A DNA stretch of 64,000 bases, taken from assembly GCF_004375085.3 (NCBI RefSeq), contig NZ_SNAQ03000021.1:66937-130936 (forward strand), written 5' to 3'. Position 1 is the first letter of the stretch. Each line of letters starts with the position of its first letter. The notes under the pieces were generated by a model. It did not search any database and had not been told where the DNA came from. It saw only the letters and a program-made list of their open reading frames with translations. Shown piece after piece: positions 63,671 through 64,000 of the stretch. This DNA is from Lewinella sp. W8. GTDB taxonomy: Bacteria; Bacteroidota; Bacteroidia; Chitinophagales; Saprospiraceae. The position numbers were made by a program, and so were the translations under genes.

Positions 63671-64000
63671 GGCTCTATCCATAGATTCCACATCCCTGGT
63701 CGCGGGGCCCTTGCCGTTCTGCGAACGGGCTGCAGACCCTGCTTTGGGAGAAGGAACGGCCTTCCAGGCCGGGGGGGAAGGTCGTCCGCCAACTGAAGGT
63801 TTAAGTTTTTGGCGGGATAACTGATTGCCGTGAATGGACCCCGCTCGGCCGGTATACGCTGTTCTGTTTGAACTTCGCGACACCTCCTTTAAGTTTGGCT
63901 CTGTCTCCTTTTGACTCACATTCAAATTGGATAGATGCGTAAATGACGATGGCAGCCCTCATCGTCTGTGGAGCTGCCATCGTTACTTACGTATCGTTAA
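63671..64000. other. Right edge of the window, no gene recognised
   Basis: No acceptable open frame in 330 bases. A strong hairpin lies at 63944-63985. The stretch may contain a promoter for a gene beyond the edge. Confidence 0.4.
63944..63985. terminator. Strong hairpin, possible terminator
   Basis: TGACGATGGCAGC pairs with GCTGCCATCGTTA (13 bp including one G-T) around a 16-nt loop. Neither side has a good U-run, so terminator function is uncertain. Confidence 0.4.

Overview
The window is GC-rich chromosomal DNA from a member of the Bacteroidota, most likely of the Saprospiria/Lewinella type (inference from gene content). The indicators are seven secreted proteins with type IX secretion (T9SS) C-terminal sorting domains, SprB-type repeats, DUF4249 and FISUMP domain proteins, HisKA_2-LytTR signalling, Bacteroidota-type -7 promoter boxes (TAnnTTTG, here often followed by C/GGCC), and an ATP synthase operon without atpD and atpC. 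I see no rRNA or tRNA gene, insertion sequence, prophage or CRISPR array.

Layout. 1-10.2 kb: a truncated lipoprotein, a two-domain fasciclin protein, glucose-6-phosphate isomerase, a secreted metallopeptidase, a DEAD-box helicase, a membrane-bound AraC regulator and a lipoprotein hydrolase. 10.2-16.1 kb: a TetR-RidA pair divergent from an ABC/HlyD/TolC-type export operon whose ABC nucleotide-binding domain has lost nearly every catalytic motif. 16.2-24.6 kb: polyphosphate kinase, NhaA, small membrane and secreted proteins, an MFS carrier, a DUF72 protein and a YdcZ-type transporter. 24.8-28 kb: a TerB-like protein, carboxynorspermidine synthase and a GH43 lipoprotein. 28.2-33.9 kb: atpB-E-F-H-A-G, with GC-rich hairpins in three of the gaps between genes and a strong terminator. 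34-42 kb: three T9SS cargo proteins, including a GH16 glucanase, and an uncharacterised helical protein.

42-57 kb is the most interesting region. It holds a TPR sensor histidine kinase (HisKA_2), a FISUMP protein, two LytTR response regulators, a LytTR protein without receiver, two related mosaic T9SS proteins, an ankyrin protein, a DUF6624 protein and a large coiled-coil exported protein. Four promoters here carry direct repeats of a 13-mer (ACCRTTCAGMACA type) at 20-21 bp period, with a 9-bp core that matches the established LytTR binding consensus. I read this as a local LytTR regulon controlling secreted and envelope proteins. 57-64 kb: a ThuA-like protein, another T9SS cargo protein, uvrC, a DUF4249 lipoprotein and a small P-loop kinase-like protein.

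A short intergenic repeat family (core GGCACCTGC or its complement) recurs at nine places. Several start codons were moved downstream from the longest open frame on the basis of signal peptides, family alignment or promoter position.
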